Shown: positions 1-5,278 of the stretch, in pieces
Position numbering within the stretch: the first letter of the stretch is position 1
How the letters are laid out: the number at the start of each line of letters is the position of its first letter
Assembly: GCA_023228765.1 (NCBI GenBank)
Contig: JALOAM010000054.1
Location: 1 to 17,503, forward strand
Direction: 5' to 3'
DNA: 17,503 nt
Origin: Dehalococcoidia bacterium
GTDB lineage: Bacteria; Chloroflexota; Dehalococcoidia; UBA2979
The notes under the pieces: model-generated
Databases searched by the model: none
What the model was told of the DNA's origin: nothing
Seen by the model: only the letters and a program-made list of their open reading frames with translations
Position numbers and translations under genes: made by a program

Positions 1-450
1 CAGTCGCTGCCGGAGGTGAACATCACGTTCCGCGAGGTCGACAACCCGACCCACGTGACGCTGATGTCGGACCGGAACTTCGACACGATGATCGGGTTCC
101 TGTGGGGCCCGCCGGGGTACTCCATGGACCAGTGGATCTACCCCTTCTACCACTCCACGGGCAGCCTGAACTATGGGTCGGTGAACGATCCGGAGCTGGA
201 CGACCTGCTGGTCAAGCAGCGGGCCTCGAGCAACCCGGATGAGCAGAAGGATCTGTGGACGCAGGTCTACGACCGCATCCACGACAAGGTGTACCAGGCG
301 TGGTTCCCGGAAGCGCAGAACCGCTCCGTCTGGCACAACTACTTCCTCAACATGCGTGAGCACGGCTGGATCGGTTCGTACACCTGCTACGCCGCCGACC
401 AGGCCCGCGCGATGTGGATCGACGACGGCTCGCCGTGGGCGGACCGCTGA
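1..450 (+). CDS. Family-5 ABC substrate-binding lipoprotein, copy 0 (3' part only)
   Basis: The reading frame is open from the first base and ends at TGA 448-450, so only the last 149 codons are present; the GTG at 16 is an internal valine codon, not a start. The product matches the C-terminal quarter of the three complete paralogues that follow, with blocks such as NITFREVDNP, GPPGYSMDQW and the terminal HGWIGSYTCY. By family knowledge these are extracytoplasmic solute-binding proteins (SBP_bac_5) that deliver peptides or other solutes to an ABC importer. The DNA is nearly identical to copy 1 over positions 7-107, which points to recent duplication or gene conversion. Its palindrome and terminator are also shared with copy 1. 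The ligand is unknown, and the 5' end, signal peptide and promoter lie outside the window. Confidence 0.93.
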   Translation, partial: QSLPEVNITFREVDNPTHVTLMSDRNFDTMIGFLWGPPGYSMDQWIYPFYHSTGSLNYGSVNDPELDDLLVKQRASSNPDEQKDLWTQVYDRIHDKVYQAWFPEAQNRSVWHNYFLNMREHGWIGSYTCYAADQARAMWIDDGSPWADR

Positions 451-472
451 CGATCGAGGCGTAACAGCCCGT

Positions 473-486
473 CGAGGGCGCCCTCG
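473..486. repeat. 14-bp perfect palindrome after copy 0
   Basis: CGAGGGC followed by GCCCTCG is a perfect palindrome between the stop codon and the terminator. The same 14 bp occur at 2635-2648 after copy 1, embedded in a wider similar segment (TAACAGCCC upstream, GGGC downstream). This shows the 3' flanks of the two genes were duplicated with them. It could be part of the termination or 3'-end processing signal; no function is proven. Confidence 0.6.
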
Positions 487-503
487 GGCGTCCACGATGG
501 ACA

Positions 504-540
504 GGAGGACCCGGCCTTATGGCCGGGTCCTCTGTTGTTC
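504..540 (+). terminator. Rho-independent terminator of SBP copy 0
   Basis: GAGGACCCGGCC (505-516), loop TTAT, and GGCCGGGTCCTC (521-532) form a perfect 12-bp stem, followed by the T-rich tail TGTTGTTC. It lies about 55 nt after the stop codon. The same stem follows copy 1. Confidence 0.9.
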
Positions 541-561
541 GAAGCGCCGCTGACGCCGGGA

Positions 562-592
562 TTACCGCTGTGATGCCTACAACAAGCGTTGT
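562..592. promoter_or_regulatory. Operator-like motif upstream of SBP copy 1
   Basis: TTACCGCTGTGAT (562-574) resembles the perfect inverted repeat upstream of copy 3, sharing TTAYCGCTGTGAT. A separate short inverted repeat, ACAAC (579-583) / GTTGT (588-592), follows. The core CGCTGTGA recurs upstream of all three complete SBP genes. Regulator binding is inferred. Confidence 0.4.
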
Positions 593-649
593 GCGCTCGC
601 GTACCCTCCCGATGTCTCCCGAAGTCTCTCATCACCACCGATATGCGTA

Positions 650-678
650 TTGTGATGGCTCGTCCTGCTCTCTATCGT
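650..678 (+). promoter_or_regulatory. Sigma-A-like promoter of SBP copy 1
   Basis: The −35 box is TTGTGA (650-655), the spacer is 17 bp, and the −10 box is TATCGT (673-678). The same boxes with 17- or 18-bp spacing lie at the same distance from the start of copies 2 and 3. Each box matches its consensus at about four of six positions. The predicted start of transcription is about 685. Confidence 0.7.
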
Positions 679-689
679 CCCATGTCCAA

Positions 690-728
690 GGCGGCCTCAT
701 GGCTGCCAGGAGGGGACTCCGGAGGGGA
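690..728 (+). promoter_or_regulatory. 5' leader stem-loop and tandem Shine-Dalgarno blocks, copy 1
   Basis: GGCGGCC (690-696), loop TCAT, and GGCTGCC (701-707) pair as seven base pairs with one G-U. Directly after come AGGAGGGGA (708-716) and GGAGGGGA (721-728), the latter 6 nt before the ATG. The stem starts about 5 nt from the predicted transcript end. Copy 3 has the same stem with A-U in place of G-U, which favours a real RNA structure. Confidence 0.6.
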
Positions 729-734
729 GTACGC

Positions 735-2609
735 ATGGATTCCAATTATTGGACCCGTTCGCCCTTGGGCCGGCGGGCTGTCTTGCGTGGCGCGAGCCTC
801 GGCGTTGCCGGACTCGCGGGCGCAGCGCTCATCGGTTGTGGGGGTGATGACGACGACGGAGGGGCCGACAGCACGCCGTCGACCGGCGGCCAGGTGGGCG
901 CCCAGCTCACCGCCACCGCCGTCGGCACAGCCGGCGCGGGCAGCACGCCGGTGCCGGCGGACCAGGTGCGGGCTGTGCCCGGCCTGTACACCGGCCCGCT
1001 GGGCCCGACGCCAGCCGAGCTGAACCCGGGCGTGAACGCGAAGCGTGGCGGCATCAGCAAGCAGCTGTACCTGGACCCGCCGCGCATGGACCTGGCCCGG
1101 ACGCTGTCCTGCACGATCTTCACCACGCTCGCGCACACCTCGAACCGCCTCACCCGCGGCAAGGTGGGGCCGACGGCCGACCCGTTCCGGGTCGACCTGG
1201 AGCCGGACCTCGCCGAGTCGTGGGAGGTGTCCGAGGGCGGCTCGAAGCACACGTTCAAGCTGCGGCAGGGCGCCAAGTTCCACAACAAGGCCCCGGTCAA
1301 CGGCCGCGAGTTCACCTCGCAGGACGTCGTGAAGACCGTCGAGATGTACTCGGCGGGCTCGCAGGCGGACGTCTTCTCGATGGTGGACAGCATCGAGGCC
1401 CCGGACGACTACACGGTGGTCTTCAACCTCGACCAGCCGCTGGCCGACTTCCCGCTCTCCGTGGGCGCCTGGTCGTTCATCTACCCCGTCGAGCTGATCG
1501 ACGACGAGGAGATGCGTCAGCAGGTCGCGATCGGTACCGGTCCGTTCGTGCAGGAGCAGTGGATCCAGAAGGAGCGCTCCACGTTCTCGGCCAACCCGGA
1601 CTACTGGGAGGTCGACAACGCGGGCAACAAGCTGCCGTACATGGACGGCGTGGAGCTCTTCGTCCAGAGCGACGAGAACGCTCAGCGTGCGGGCTTCGCG
1701 ACGGACAACTACGGCTGGATCAGTGGTCGTGACCAGGACGACCTGGAAGCGCTGTACGCCGCGAACAGCGACACGATGGTGGGTGAGACGTTCCCGATCT
1801 CTCGAGGCGCGAACGTCAACGGGTTCCAGTTCCAGATGACGAACCCGGTCTACCAGGACGACCGCGTCCGGCAGGCGATCTCCCTCGCCATGGACCGCAA
1901 CGAGTACGACCTGGCCCGCAACGGCGGTGACAACCAGAACCCGGAGGGCGCGTACTCGAACAGCCCGATGCCGTGGCCGCTGCTGTTCGATGGCTATCCG
2001 ACCGCTGCCGTGCAGGGGCCGTGGTACCAGTTCAACGCCGCGGAAGCGTCCAAGATGATGCAGGCCGCCGGTTACACGACCGACAACCAGCTGGTCGCGG
2101 AGATGCCGTCGTTCTACTACCGGACGGAGCTGGCGCAGCTGGTGGTGCCGGGCATCAACCAGAACCTGCCGGAGGTGAACATCACGTTCCGCGAGGTCGA
2201 CAACCCGACCCACGTGACGCTGATGTCAGACCGGAACTTCGACACGATGATCGGGTTCCTGTGGGGGCCGCCGGGCTACTCGATGGACCAGTGGATCTTC
2301 CCCTTCTACCACTCGGAGGGGAGCCTGAACTACGGGTCGGTGAACGACCCAGACCTGGACGATCTCCTGGTGAAGCAGCGGGCGGCGACGAACGCCGACG
2401 AGCAGAAGACCCTGTGGACGCAGATCTACGACCGCATCCACGACAAGGTGTACCAGGCGTGGTTTCCGGAGGCGCAGAACCGCTCCGTCTGGCACAACTA
2501 CTTCCTCAACATGCGTGAGCATGGCTGGATCGGGTCGTACACCTGCTACGCGGGTGACCAGGCCCGCGCGATGTGGATCGACGACGGCTCGCCGTGGGCG
2601 AACCGCTAG
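735..2609 (+). CDS. Family-5 ABC substrate-binding Tat lipoprotein, copy 1
   Basis: The 624-aa product is a predicted extracytoplasmic solute receptor of the SBP_bac_5 (DppA/OppA/NikA) class. The ATG at 735 has GGAGGGGA 6 nt upstream and starts a Tat signal: GRRAVLRG at residues 12-19, a hydrophobic stretch, then lipobox LIGC with lipidated Cys35. An open frame continues up to 519 but runs through the previous terminator and is not similar in the paralogues. A Ser/Thr/Gly-rich linker covers about residues 36-75 and the binding domain about 110-600. Family hallmarks include DLAESWEVSE (159-168) and GTGPF (267-271). Only Cys126 and Cys604 remain in the mature protein. The segment around 321-355 differs most from copies 2 and 3. 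It is flanked by its own promoter and terminator, with no transporter partner nearby. The ligand is unknown. Confidence 0.95.
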   Translation: MDSNYWTRSPLGRRAVLRGASLGVAGLAGAALIGCGGDDDDGGADSTPSTGGQVGAQLTATAVGTAGAGSTPVPADQVRAVPGLYTGPLGPTPAELNPGVNAKRGGISKQLYLDPPRMDLARTLSCTIFTTLAHTSNRLTRGKVGPTADPFRVDLEPDLAESWEVSEGGSKHTFKLRQGAKFHNKAPVNGREFTSQDVVKTVEMYSAGSQADVFSMVDSIEAPDDYTVVFNLDQPLADFPLSVGAWSFIYPVELIDDEEMRQQVAIGTGPFVQEQWIQKERSTFSANPDYWEVDNAGNKLPYMDGVELFVQSDENAQRAGFATDNYGWISGRDQDDLEALYAANSDTMVGETFPISRGANVNGFQFQMTNPVYQDDRVRQAISLAMDRNEYDLARNGGDNQNPEGAYSNSPMPWPLLFDGYPTAAVQGPWYQFNAAEASKMMQAAGYTTDNQLVAEMPSFYYRTELAQLVVPGINQNLPEVNITFREVDNPTHVTLMSDRNFDTMIGFLWGPPGYSMDQWIFPFYHSEGSLNYGSVNDPDLDDLLVKQRAATNADEQKTLWTQIYDRIHDKVYQAWFPEAQNRSVWHNYFLNMREHGWIGSYTCYAGDQARAMWIDDGSPWANR

Positions 2610-2634
2610 CACTCCACGAGGAGTAACAGCCCAT

Positions 2635-2648
2635 CGAGGGCGCCCTCG
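2635..2648. repeat. 14-bp perfect palindrome after copy 1
   Basis: CGAGGGC/GCCCTCG is identical to the palindrome at 473-486 and sits at an equivalent place between the stop codon and the terminator. It marks co-duplication of the 3' flank. Confidence 0.6.
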
Positions 2649-2665
2649 GGCATCCTCGGGGGACG

Positions 2666-2695
2666 AGAGGACCCGGCCGCAAGGCCGGGTCCTCT
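2666..2695 (+). terminator. Terminator hairpin of SBP copy 1
   Basis: AGAGGACCCGGCC (2666-2678), loop GCAA (a GNRA tetraloop), and GGCCGGGTCCTCT (2683-2695) form a perfect 13-bp stem. It is homologous to the terminator of copy 0. The following tail is not a clean T-run, because the 3' arm merges into a 14-bp tandem repeat. Confidence 0.85.
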
Positions 2696-2744
2696 GCGTG
2701 TTGTCCTCTGCGTGTTGTCCTCTGCGTGTTGTCCGCTGCGTGAT
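2689..2744 (+). repeat. 14-bp tandem repeat, four units, grown from the terminator arm
   Basis: GTCCTCTGCGTGTT occurs at 2689-2702, 2703-2716 and 2717-2730, followed by a variant GTCCGCTGCGTGAT at 2731-2744. The first unit includes the last bases of the terminator stem. It looks like slippage expansion and may vary in copy number between strains. Confidence 0.92.
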
Positions 2745-2962
2745 CGGGGTATTCGGGCGCTCCGAGGGCTAGCTCGGCGCCACGCTCGAGCCGTCTGATC
2801 GTGCGAATTGTCTCGTTATGATTTACAGAATGATCTCTGTTCTGAGCGAAGACTGAGCAACACGAAGTCTTCCACGGCATCTAGCGGCTGTGAATGTCCC
2901 ACATCACTCGTACCCACTCGTCTCACAGCGTGAGAACTCTCGCAATCGTGTGAGAATCATGG
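2745..2962. other. AT-richer intergenic region upstream of copy 2
   Basis: The gene-free stretch 2610-3046 holds, in order, the palindrome, terminator and tandem repeat of copy 1, this AT-richer segment, and the promoter and leader of copy 2. Inside the segment are the inverted repeats ACAGA-N6-TCTGT (2825-2840) and GAAGACT-N11-AGTCTTC (2848-2872), plus the operator-like repeat at 2921-2935. No convincing gene is visible. It is about 100 bp longer than the matching regions before copies 1 and 3. Confidence 0.55.
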
Positions 2963-2976
2963 TTGTAATGCATTAC
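2921..2976. promoter_or_regulatory. Operator-like repeats upstream of SBP copy 2
   Basis: TCTCAC-AGC-GTGAGA (2921-2935) is an inverted repeat; its minus strand carries the CGCTGTGA core seen before copies 1 and 3. GTGAGAA recurs exactly 20 bp downstream (2930-2936 and 2950-2956), about two helical turns. A perfect palindrome GTAATGCATTAC (2965-2976) overlaps the −35 box, a position suited to repression. Regulator identity is unknown. Confidence 0.45.
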
Positions 2977-2991
2977 GACAGAAGTTATCGT
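2963..2991 (+). promoter_or_regulatory. Sigma-A-like promoter of SBP copy 2
   Basis: The −35 box is TTGTAA (2963-2968), the spacer is 17 bp, and the −10 box is TATCGT (2986-2991). It is conserved in sequence, spacing and distance to the start with copies 1 and 3. Transcription should begin near 2998. Confidence 0.7.
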
Positions 2992-2998
2992 TCCGCGC

Positions 2999-3040
2999 GG
3001 CACAAGCGTCTGCTTGCGCCAGGGGGAACCATCGGAGGGA
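2999..3040 (+). promoter_or_regulatory. 5' leader stem-loop and purine-rich ribosome site, copy 2
   Basis: GGCACAAGC (2999-3007), loop GTCT, and GCTTGCGCC (3012-3020) pair in a nine-position stem with one A-C mismatch. The stem begins at the predicted transcript start. It is followed by AGGGGGAACC and then GGAGGGA (3034-3040), 6 nt before the ATG. The stem sequence differs from copies 1 and 3, yet the fold and its position are kept. Confidence 0.58.
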
Positions 3041-3046
3041 GTTGGG

Positions 3047-4903
3047 ATGGAATCCACGTATTGGGGTCGGCGCGTGGGCCGACGCGGGGTGCTCCGCGGT
3101 GCGGGCCTCGGCGTTGCCGGCCTCGCCGGCGCAGCCCTGATCGGGTGCGGTGGCGATGACGATGGTGGCGGCACCACCAGTGGCGGCAACACCGGCGCAC
3201 AGCTGACCGCGACCGCGGTCGGGACGACGCAGGACGCGAACGCGACGCCGGTCCCCGCGGACCAGGTACGTCTCGCCCCGGGCATCTACCAGGGCCCGCT
3301 TCCACCGTCCGCGGCGGAGTTGAACCCCGGTGTCAACGCCGTCTACGGCGGCGTGTCGAAGATGGTCTACCTGGACCCCCCGCGCATGGACCTGGCGCGG
3401 ACGCTGTCCTGCACCATCTACACCACGCTGGCGCACACCAACAACATGCTCACCCGCGCAAAGCTCGGCCCGCTGGCCGACCCGTTCCGCGTGGAGATCG
3501 AGCCTGACCTCGCCGAGTCGTGGGAGGTCTCCGAGGGCGGCACGAAGCACACCTTCAACCTGCGCCAGGGCGTGAAGTTCCACAACAAGGCCCCGACCAA
3601 CGGCCGGGAGTTCACCGCTCAGGACGTCGTCAAGACGGTGGAGATGTACTCGGCCGGTTCGCAGGCCGACGTGTTCTCCATGGTCGAGAGCATGGAGACG
3701 CCGGACGACTACACCGTCGTCTTCAACCTGGACCAGCCCCTGAACGACTTCCCGCTGAACGTGGCGGCGTGGTCGTACATCTACCCGGTCGAACTCGTCG
3801 ACGACGAGGACCTGCGTCAGCAGGTCGCGGTCGGTACGGGCCCGTTCACCCAGGAGGAGTGGACCCAGAAGGAGCGCTCCGTCTTCGCACGGAACCCTGA
3901 CTACTGGGAGAAGGACGCGGCAGGCAACCAGCTGCCGTACCTGGACGGCGTGGAGACCTACGTCCAGAGCGACCTGAACGCCCATCAGGCGGGTCTGCTC
4001 ACGGACAACTACGGCCACTTCGCCGCCCCCACGGACGACGTGCTTGACCTCCTCGTGCGGGAGAGCCCGGACACCATCGTCGCGGGCGTGTTCCCGATCT
4101 CGCGTGGCGCGAACATCAACGGGTTCCAGTTCCAGCTGAAGAACCCGACGTACCAGGACGACCGCGTGCGTCGCGCCTGGGCGTTGGCGCTGGACGCGAA
4201 CGAGTACGACCTCGCTCGTGGTGGTGACAACGCAAACCCGGAGGGCGCCTACTCCAACGGCCCGATGCCGTGGCCGCTGCTGTACGACGCATACCCCACG
4301 GCCGCCGCGAACGGCCAGTGGTACCAGACGTTCGACCCCGCCGAAGCGTCCAAGCTGATGCAGGCGGCCGGCTTCACCGCCGACAACCCGCTCGTGACGG
4401 AAGTGCAGGCCTGGTACAACCGGGTGGAGCTCTCGCAGCTGATCCTGCCGGCCATCAACCAGAACCTGCCGGAGGTGAACATCACGTTCCGCGAGGTGGA
4501 CAACCCCACCTTCGTGACGCTGATGTCGGACCGGAACTTCGAGTCCGCGACCGGCTTCCTCTGGGGGCCGCCGGGGTACTCGATGGACCAGTGGATCTAC
4601 CCCTTCTACCACTCGGAGGGGAGCCTCAACTACGGATCGATCGTGGACCCGGACCTGGACGACATGCTAGTGAAGCAGCGTGCGGAGTCCAACGCGGACG
4701 CCCAGAAGGAAGTCTGGCAGCAGATCTGGGACCGCATCCACGACAAGCTCTACCAGGTGTGGATGCCGGAGCGGCTGAACCGCGCCGTGCACAACAACTA
4801 CATCCTGAACTACCGGACCCACGGCTGGGTGGGCACGTACACGTGCTACTCCGGTGCGCAGGGCCGGTCGATCTGGCTCGACGGCGGGAAGTGGGCGTCG
4901 TAG
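3047..4903 (+). CDS. Family-5 ABC substrate-binding Tat lipoprotein, copy 2
   Basis: The 618-aa product is paralogous to its neighbours and is a predicted lipid-anchored solute receptor of the SBP_bac_5 class. The ATG at 3047 follows GGAGGGA. The signal has GRRGVLRG (11-18) and lipobox LIGC with Cys34, then a Gly/Thr-rich linker. DLAESWEVSE lies near 155-164 and GTGPF near 264-268. Two further cysteines (about 123 and 600) match those of the other copies. This is the most divergent complete member: the segment at about 319-350 (beginning TDNYGHFAAP) and the C-terminal tail (ending GGKWAS) differ clearly from copies 1 and 3. Other blocks, such as NLPEVNITFRE, keep near-identical DNA. It has its own promoter and terminators. 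The ligand is unknown, and orthology to any named OppA/DppA cannot be judged. Confidence 0.95.
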   Translation: MESTYWGRRVGRRGVLRGAGLGVAGLAGAALIGCGGDDDGGGTTSGGNTGAQLTATAVGTTQDANATPVPADQVRLAPGIYQGPLPPSAAELNPGVNAVYGGVSKMVYLDPPRMDLARTLSCTIYTTLAHTNNMLTRAKLGPLADPFRVEIEPDLAESWEVSEGGTKHTFNLRQGVKFHNKAPTNGREFTAQDVVKTVEMYSAGSQADVFSMVESMETPDDYTVVFNLDQPLNDFPLNVAAWSYIYPVELVDDEDLRQQVAVGTGPFTQEEWTQKERSVFARNPDYWEKDAAGNQLPYLDGVETYVQSDLNAHQAGLLTDNYGHFAAPTDDVLDLLVRESPDTIVAGVFPISRGANINGFQFQLKNPTYQDDRVRRAWALALDANEYDLARGGDNANPEGAYSNGPMPWPLLYDAYPTAAANGQWYQTFDPAEASKLMQAAGFTADNPLVTEVQAWYNRVELSQLILPAINQNLPEVNITFREVDNPTFVTLMSDRNFESATGFLWGPPGYSMDQWIYPFYHSEGSLNYGSIVDPDLDDMLVKQRAESNADAQKEVWQQIWDRIHDKLYQVWMPERLNRAVHNNYILNYRTHGWVGTYTCYSGAQGRSIWLDGGKWAS

Positions 4904-4957
4904 CCGCCTGACCGTCGCGGTTCGCCCGCTCGCGGGGCGGGCCACAGCACTCTCGGA

Positions 4958-4993
4958 CCCTCGTCACGCCTCCTCCTCGAGGCGTGACGAGGG
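4958..4993 (+). terminator. 15-bp hairpin after SBP copy 2
   Basis: CCCTCGTCACGCCTC (4958-4972), loop CTCCTC, and GAGGCGTGACGAGGG (4979-4993) form a perfect 15-bp stem about 55 nt after the stop codon. No T-run follows, so it may act in pause, 3'-end protection or termination together with the next hairpin. Confidence 0.75.
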
Positions 4994-5019
4994 CCGTTGC
5001 AGCCGTTGCTGCCCCTCCG

Positions 5020-5053
5020 ACCCGGCCGTCGCCAGACGGCCGGGTTCCATTTG
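5020..5053 (+). terminator. Second terminator hairpin after SBP copy 2
   Basis: ACCCGGCCGTC (5020-5030), loop GCCA, and GACGGCCGGGT (5035-5045) form an 11-bp stem followed by TCCATTTGCTT. The ACCCGGCC core matches the terminators of copies 0 and 1. Confidence 0.8.
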
Positions 5054-5139
5054 CTTCACGGAACCTGAATAAAAGGACGTTCTGCGGCGTCGTGGCCCCT
5101 CTGCGACGGCCGACGAGGCACACGTCCCTGCGAGCGCAT

Positions 5140-5158
5140 TGTTATCGCTGTGATAACA
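5140..5158. promoter_or_regulatory. Perfect inverted repeat upstream of SBP copy 3
   Basis: TGTTATC (5140-5146), spacer GCTGT, and GATAACA (5152-5158) form a 19-bp dyad centred about 80 bp upstream of the predicted transcription start. It contains the CGCTGTGA core shared with the upstream regions of copies 1 and 2. The size and symmetry fit a dimeric transcription factor site (for example of a GntR- or LacI-like regulator), but no regulator gene is in the window. Confidence 0.55.
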
Positions 5159-5192
5159 CGCGGATTCTCGCTCACACACACGTAAACCACGA

Positions 5193-5222
5193 TTGTAATT
5201 TAGTTAAGGTGATCGGTATCTT
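5193..5222 (+). promoter_or_regulatory. Sigma-A-like promoter of SBP copy 3
   Basis: The −35 box is TTGTAA (5193-5198), the spacer is 18 bp, and the −10 box is TATCTT (5217-5222). The layout is the same as before copies 1 and 2. The predicted transcription start is near 5229, about 50 nt before the ATG. Confidence 0.7.
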
Positions 5223-5231
5223 TCCCGCCAA

Positions 5232-5269
5232 GGCAGCCGCCGGCTGCCAGGAGGGGATCCCGGAGGGGA
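5232..5269 (+). promoter_or_regulatory. 5' leader stem-loop and tandem Shine-Dalgarno blocks, copy 3
   Basis: GGCAGCC (5232-5238), loop GCC, and GGCTGCC (5242-5248) form a perfect 7-bp stem. AGGAGGGGA (5249-5257) and GGAGGGGA (5262-5269) follow. From GGCTGCC through the second purine block, 26 of 28 bases match copy 1. Confidence 0.62.
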
Positions 5270-5278
5270 CAGAAACGT

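Larger units (their letters stand above)
4904..5278. other. Intergenic region between copies 2 and 3
   Basis: This 375-bp stretch without a gene contains, in order, two terminator hairpins for copy 2 (4958-4993 and 5020-5046), a GC-rich stretch with no recognisable element, the inverted repeat at 5140-5158, the copy 3 promoter (5193-5222) and its leader (5232-5269). Short open frames here show no protein family and overlap these signals. Confidence 0.7.

Noticed and set aside
519..734. In-frame upstream extension of SBP copy 1
   Set aside because: It would start inside the loop of the preceding terminator and run through the promoter; the Tat signal and ribosome site support ATG 735.
672..2213. 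Long minus-strand ORF (513 aa) opposite SBP copy 1
   Set aside because: It is antisense to a well-supported gene, rich in Val/Arg/His as expected for the shadow frame of GC-rich DNA. Similar shadows opposite copies 2 (2957-4612) and 3 (5420-7060) follow from the paralogy of the sense genes.
2689..2744. CRISPR-like array
   Set aside because: The 14-bp units are contiguous with no spacers, and no cas gene is present; it is a simple tandem repeat.
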